From Salipiger sp. CCB-MM3 (GTDB lineage Bacteria > Pseudomonadota > Alphaproteobacteria > Rhodobacterales > Rhodobacteraceae): DNA of 64,000 nucleotides. The notes under the pieces are model-generated. The model ran no database searches and was not told the DNA's origin. It saw only the letters and a list, made by a program, of their open reading frames with translations. Made by a program: the position numbers and the translations under genes. The stretch spans positions 799,501 through 863,500 of the forward strand of contig NZ_CP014596.1 in the NCBI RefSeq assembly GCF_001687105.1. The letters are read 5' to 3'. Below, piece by piece: positions 62,070 to 64,000 of this stretch (position 1 is its first letter; every line of letters starts with the position of its first letter).

Positions 62070-63002
62070 ATGAAACTTGCGATAATCGACGACTACCAGT
62101 CGGTCGCGCTGGAGATGGCCGATTGGTCCACAGTGAAGGAACGCTGCGAGATCACAGTCTTTAGCGACCACCTCTCTGAGCCGGAGGCGCTCGCCCAGCG
62201 GCTGCAGGACTTCGATATCATCTGCGTCATGCGTGAGCGAACCCAATTCGACCGCGCGCTGCTGAGCCAGCTACCCAAGCTCAAAATGATCGCTTCGAAC
62301 TCGGCGGCGAATGCCGCTATCGACATCTCCGCCTGCGAGGAAATGGGCATCCATGTCAGCCACACCGAGTTCCTGCTCTACGGCACGACCGAGCTGACCT
62401 GGGGGCTGATCCTCTCGGCGATCCGGCGCCTGCCGCAGGAAATTAACAATTTCCGGGCGGGCCGCTGGCAACAGCACGTTGGGCAGGACATCCATGGGCG
62501 GACGCTCGGAATCGTCGGTCTCGGCAATTTCGGACGCGCGGTTGCCAAGGTTGGACAGGCCTTTGGCATGGACGTCGTGGCCTGGAGCCAGAATCTCGAT
62601 CCGGCTTTTGCGGCGAAACTTGGTGTGCGCGCAGTCAGCAAAGAAGAGCTTTTCTCGGGCTCCGATGTGATCAGCATCCACATGAAGCTCAGCGCACGCT
62701 CGCACCACATGGTCGGCGCGGCGGAACTGGCACTCATGAAACCATCAGCCTGGCTAGTTAACGCCTCACGCGGGCCCTTGGTGGATGAGGCAGCCCTAAT
62801 CGCGGCGCTCAAAGCAGAGCAGATCGCCGGCGCGGCGCTCGACACTTACGACCAGGAACCGCTGCCCGTCGATCACCCATTCCGGGTTCTTGAGAGCGTT
62901 ATCGCGACGCCGCATATCGGCTTCGTGACTGAGGACACATACAGACTATTCTATGGCCAGATGGTCACACGCATTGGCGAGTGGCTGGAACGCTCACAAT
63001 AA
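62070..63002 (+). CDS. D-2-hydroxyacid dehydrogenase (NAD-dependent)
   Basis: Dehydrogenase of 310 residues. GIVGLGNFGRAVAKVGQAFG is the NAD fold; catalytic Arg (NASRGPLVDEAAL), Glu (YDQEPLP) and His (TPHIGFVTEDTY) are present, as in phosphoglycerate dehydrogenase-like enzymes. It follows hyuB behind a strong terminator and has only GAGG before its ATG. It may reduce an oxo-acid from hydantoin or oxoproline breakdown, or be separately controlled. Confidence 0.9.
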   Translation: MKLAIIDDYQSVALEMADWSTVKERCEITVFSDHLSEPEALAQRLQDFDIICVMRERTQFDRALLSQLPKLKMIASNSAANAAIDISACEEMGIHVSHTEFLLYGTTELTWGLILSAIRRLPQEINNFRAGRWQQHVGQDIHGRTLGIVGLGNFGRAVAKVGQAFGMDVVAWSQNLDPAFAAKLGVRAVSKEELFSGSDVISIHMKLSARSHHMVGAAELALMKPSAWLVNASRGPLVDEAALIAALKAEQIAGAALDTYDQEPLPVDHPFRVLESVIATPHIGFVTEDTYRLFYGQMVTRIGEWLERSQ

Positions 63003-63007
63003 TCGAC

Positions 63008-63032
63008 ACGGCGCCCGGACGGGCGCCGTTTT
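63008..63032 (+). terminator. Intrinsic terminator after the hydroxyacid dehydrogenase
   Basis: ACGGCGCCC (63008-63016), loop GGAC, GGGCGCCGT (63021-63029), then TTT. A strong stem six bases past the stop. Confidence 0.85.
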
Positions 63033-63261
63033 CGCTTCGAGGGTCCGGGAAAATGCGCCCCGAGAGTGAAAGATTCATTTCGCTTTGATGTTGGGCGTTT
63101 TCACCCGAATTCGCTTGTTTTGCAGCATCTGCGGGTTTGGTGTGCGCTTTGCGCCGCGCGCTTCCGGCATCGACTGCCATAGAGACTTTGCCTGCGGTAA
63201 TCTTGGTTCCAGAGCGCCTCAATAGGTGTGATTTGGACGAACGGCCGCAAGGGAAGCTGCC

Positions 63262-64000
63262 ATGACACTCATCTTCCAGACCGACGATTTCGAGGGGGCC
63301 GACCGGCTCGCATACTGGCAAAACATGATAAGCCAGCACCATGTTTCCGTGGTCTCGCCCGGCGGTGCCGCGCAAGATTTCAGCGGGCGCATGAAGATCG
63401 ACGACTGGGGTGGGTTACAGTTCTCGGATACCACGTTCAGCCCGATTTCCTACAGCCACGGGGTCGAGGAAATACGTCAGTCCGAGCGCGACGACTTTCT
63501 CTGCGTGCTGAGCCTCGAGGGGGGCGGGCGGTTCTGCAACAACGACAGTTCATTCGCCTTCAGCGCCGGCGACATGGTTGTCTACGACACCGACCAAATC
63601 TATGCGATCGAATTCCCCGAGAAGGCGCGGACGATTTCGCTTCGCATCCCACGCCCCCTGATCATCAGTCGCCTATCCGGTGCCGACCGCCAGTTCGCCC
63701 TGCATATCGACGGCGCGCAACCTATGGCGCAGCTAGCTGCCGGTCTCATGAAAAACGTCTGCGCGCTCGACGAGCTGCCCGGCAGCCAGCGCTGCCGCGA
63801 TGCCGAGGCACCCATTCTCGACCTGCTGTGCCTTGCCGCCAGGGACCTGCGCGGCGAAGAGCAGCGCCCCACTCCCGGCCAGCATATGCTGCTTAAGCGG
63901 ATCAAGGCCGAGCTGATGGAGCGTCTTGAAGACAGCACGATTTCGGTGACCTCGATCGCCCAGGAGAACCGGATCTCGCCGCGCACGCTCAATCGTCTCT
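63262..64000 (+). CDS. AraC family regulator, partial, paralogue of the one at 50712
   Basis: About 246 codons of an AraC regulator cut by the window end. The sensor domain matches the gene at 50712 block by block: RLAYWQNMISQHHVSVVSPG, SHGVEEIRQSERDDFLCVL, TISLRIPRPLIISRLSGADR, QRCRDAEAPILDLLCLAARD. The helix-turn-helix has begun (STISVTSIAQENRISPRTLN). AAGGGAAG precedes the ATG. It faces away from the hydantoinase operon and likely controls either it or a system beyond the window. Confidence 0.88.
   Translation, partial: MTLIFQTDDFEGADRLAYWQNMISQHHVSVVSPGGAAQDFSGRMKIDDWGGLQFSDTTFSPISYSHGVEEIRQSERDDFLCVLSLEGGGRFCNNDSSFAFSAGDMVVYDTDQIYAIEFPEKARTISLRIPRPLIISRLSGADRQFALHIDGAQPMAQLAAGLMKNVCALDELPGSQRCRDAEAPILDLLCLAARDLRGEEQRPTPGQHMLLKRIKAELMERLEDSTISVTSIAQENRISPRTLNRL

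Overview
The window is GC-rich, densely packed DNA from an alphaproteobacterium, most likely a Rhodobacterales (Paracoccus/Salipiger/Roseobacter-like). The basis is family content: a Zur-controlled znuABC set with an AztD-type zinc chaperone, many TRAP and ABC importers, and frequent ATGA/TGATG gene junctions. I see no rRNA, tRNA, ribosomal-protein or replication gene, no insertion sequence and no CRISPR. It reads as a run of independently regulated uptake-plus-catabolism modules, as on an accessory replicon or variable chromosomal arm; that placement is inference.

Layout. (1) 1-3081, minus strand: a TetR regulator, a class III aminotransferase of the glutamate-1-semialdehyde aminomutase type, and a peptide-type ABC binding protein cut by the window edge. 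(2) 3.7-11.8 kb, zinc-limitation island: znuA diverges from zur-znuC-znuB across a perfect palindrome. Next come a thioredoxin-reductase-like flavoprotein with a divergent Rrf2 regulator, then a COG0523 GTPase plus DUF1826 gene diverging from aztD over a second copy of the same palindrome type. (3) 11.8-13.8 kb: a gene-poor stretch with two small reading frames and a decayed nitrilase. (4) 13.96-20.5 kb, minus strand: a complete Nit1 cluster (DsrE-like protein, nitrilase, radical SAM, GNAT, AIR-synthase-like, small MSMEG_0570-type protein, flavin monooxygenase) ending in a translationally coupled LnmK/Pnap_2097-like protein; a divergent MocR regulator (20.8-22.1 kb) shares its promoter region. 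(5) 22.4-30.4 kb: an aldonate-type operon (enolase-superfamily dehydratase, SDR, idonate-type dehydrogenase, TRAP transporter, 2-hydroxyacid dehydrogenase) with a divergent FadR-type regulator.

(6) 30.5-33.5 kb: an NCS1 permease, an EthD protein and an AraC regulator. (7) 33.8-39.2 kb: an arginase-superfamily hydrolase fused by overlap to a sugar-type ABC importer. (8) 39.3-43.9 kb: two LysR/MFS pairs. (9) 44.0-50.3 kb: a dipeptide-type ABC importer with an M20 hydrolase whose metal ligands are unusual. (10) 50.7-64.0 kb: an AraC regulator, a branched-chain-type ABC importer, a TPR/2-oxoglutarate-oxygenase-like protein, hydantoinase A and B, a D-2-hydroxyacid dehydrogenase, and a second AraC regulator, paralogous to the first, cut by the window end.

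The strongest candidates for undescribed biology are the Nit1 cluster with its extra hot-dog-like enzyme and nearby nitrilase relic, the oxygenase-hydantoinase uptake module between two AraC paralogues, the ureohydrolase-ABC module with a Cys at a canonical metal-ligand position, and the DUF1826 protein with an HxD...H...R pattern inside the zinc regulon. Functions are read from motifs and family memory; no database search was run.
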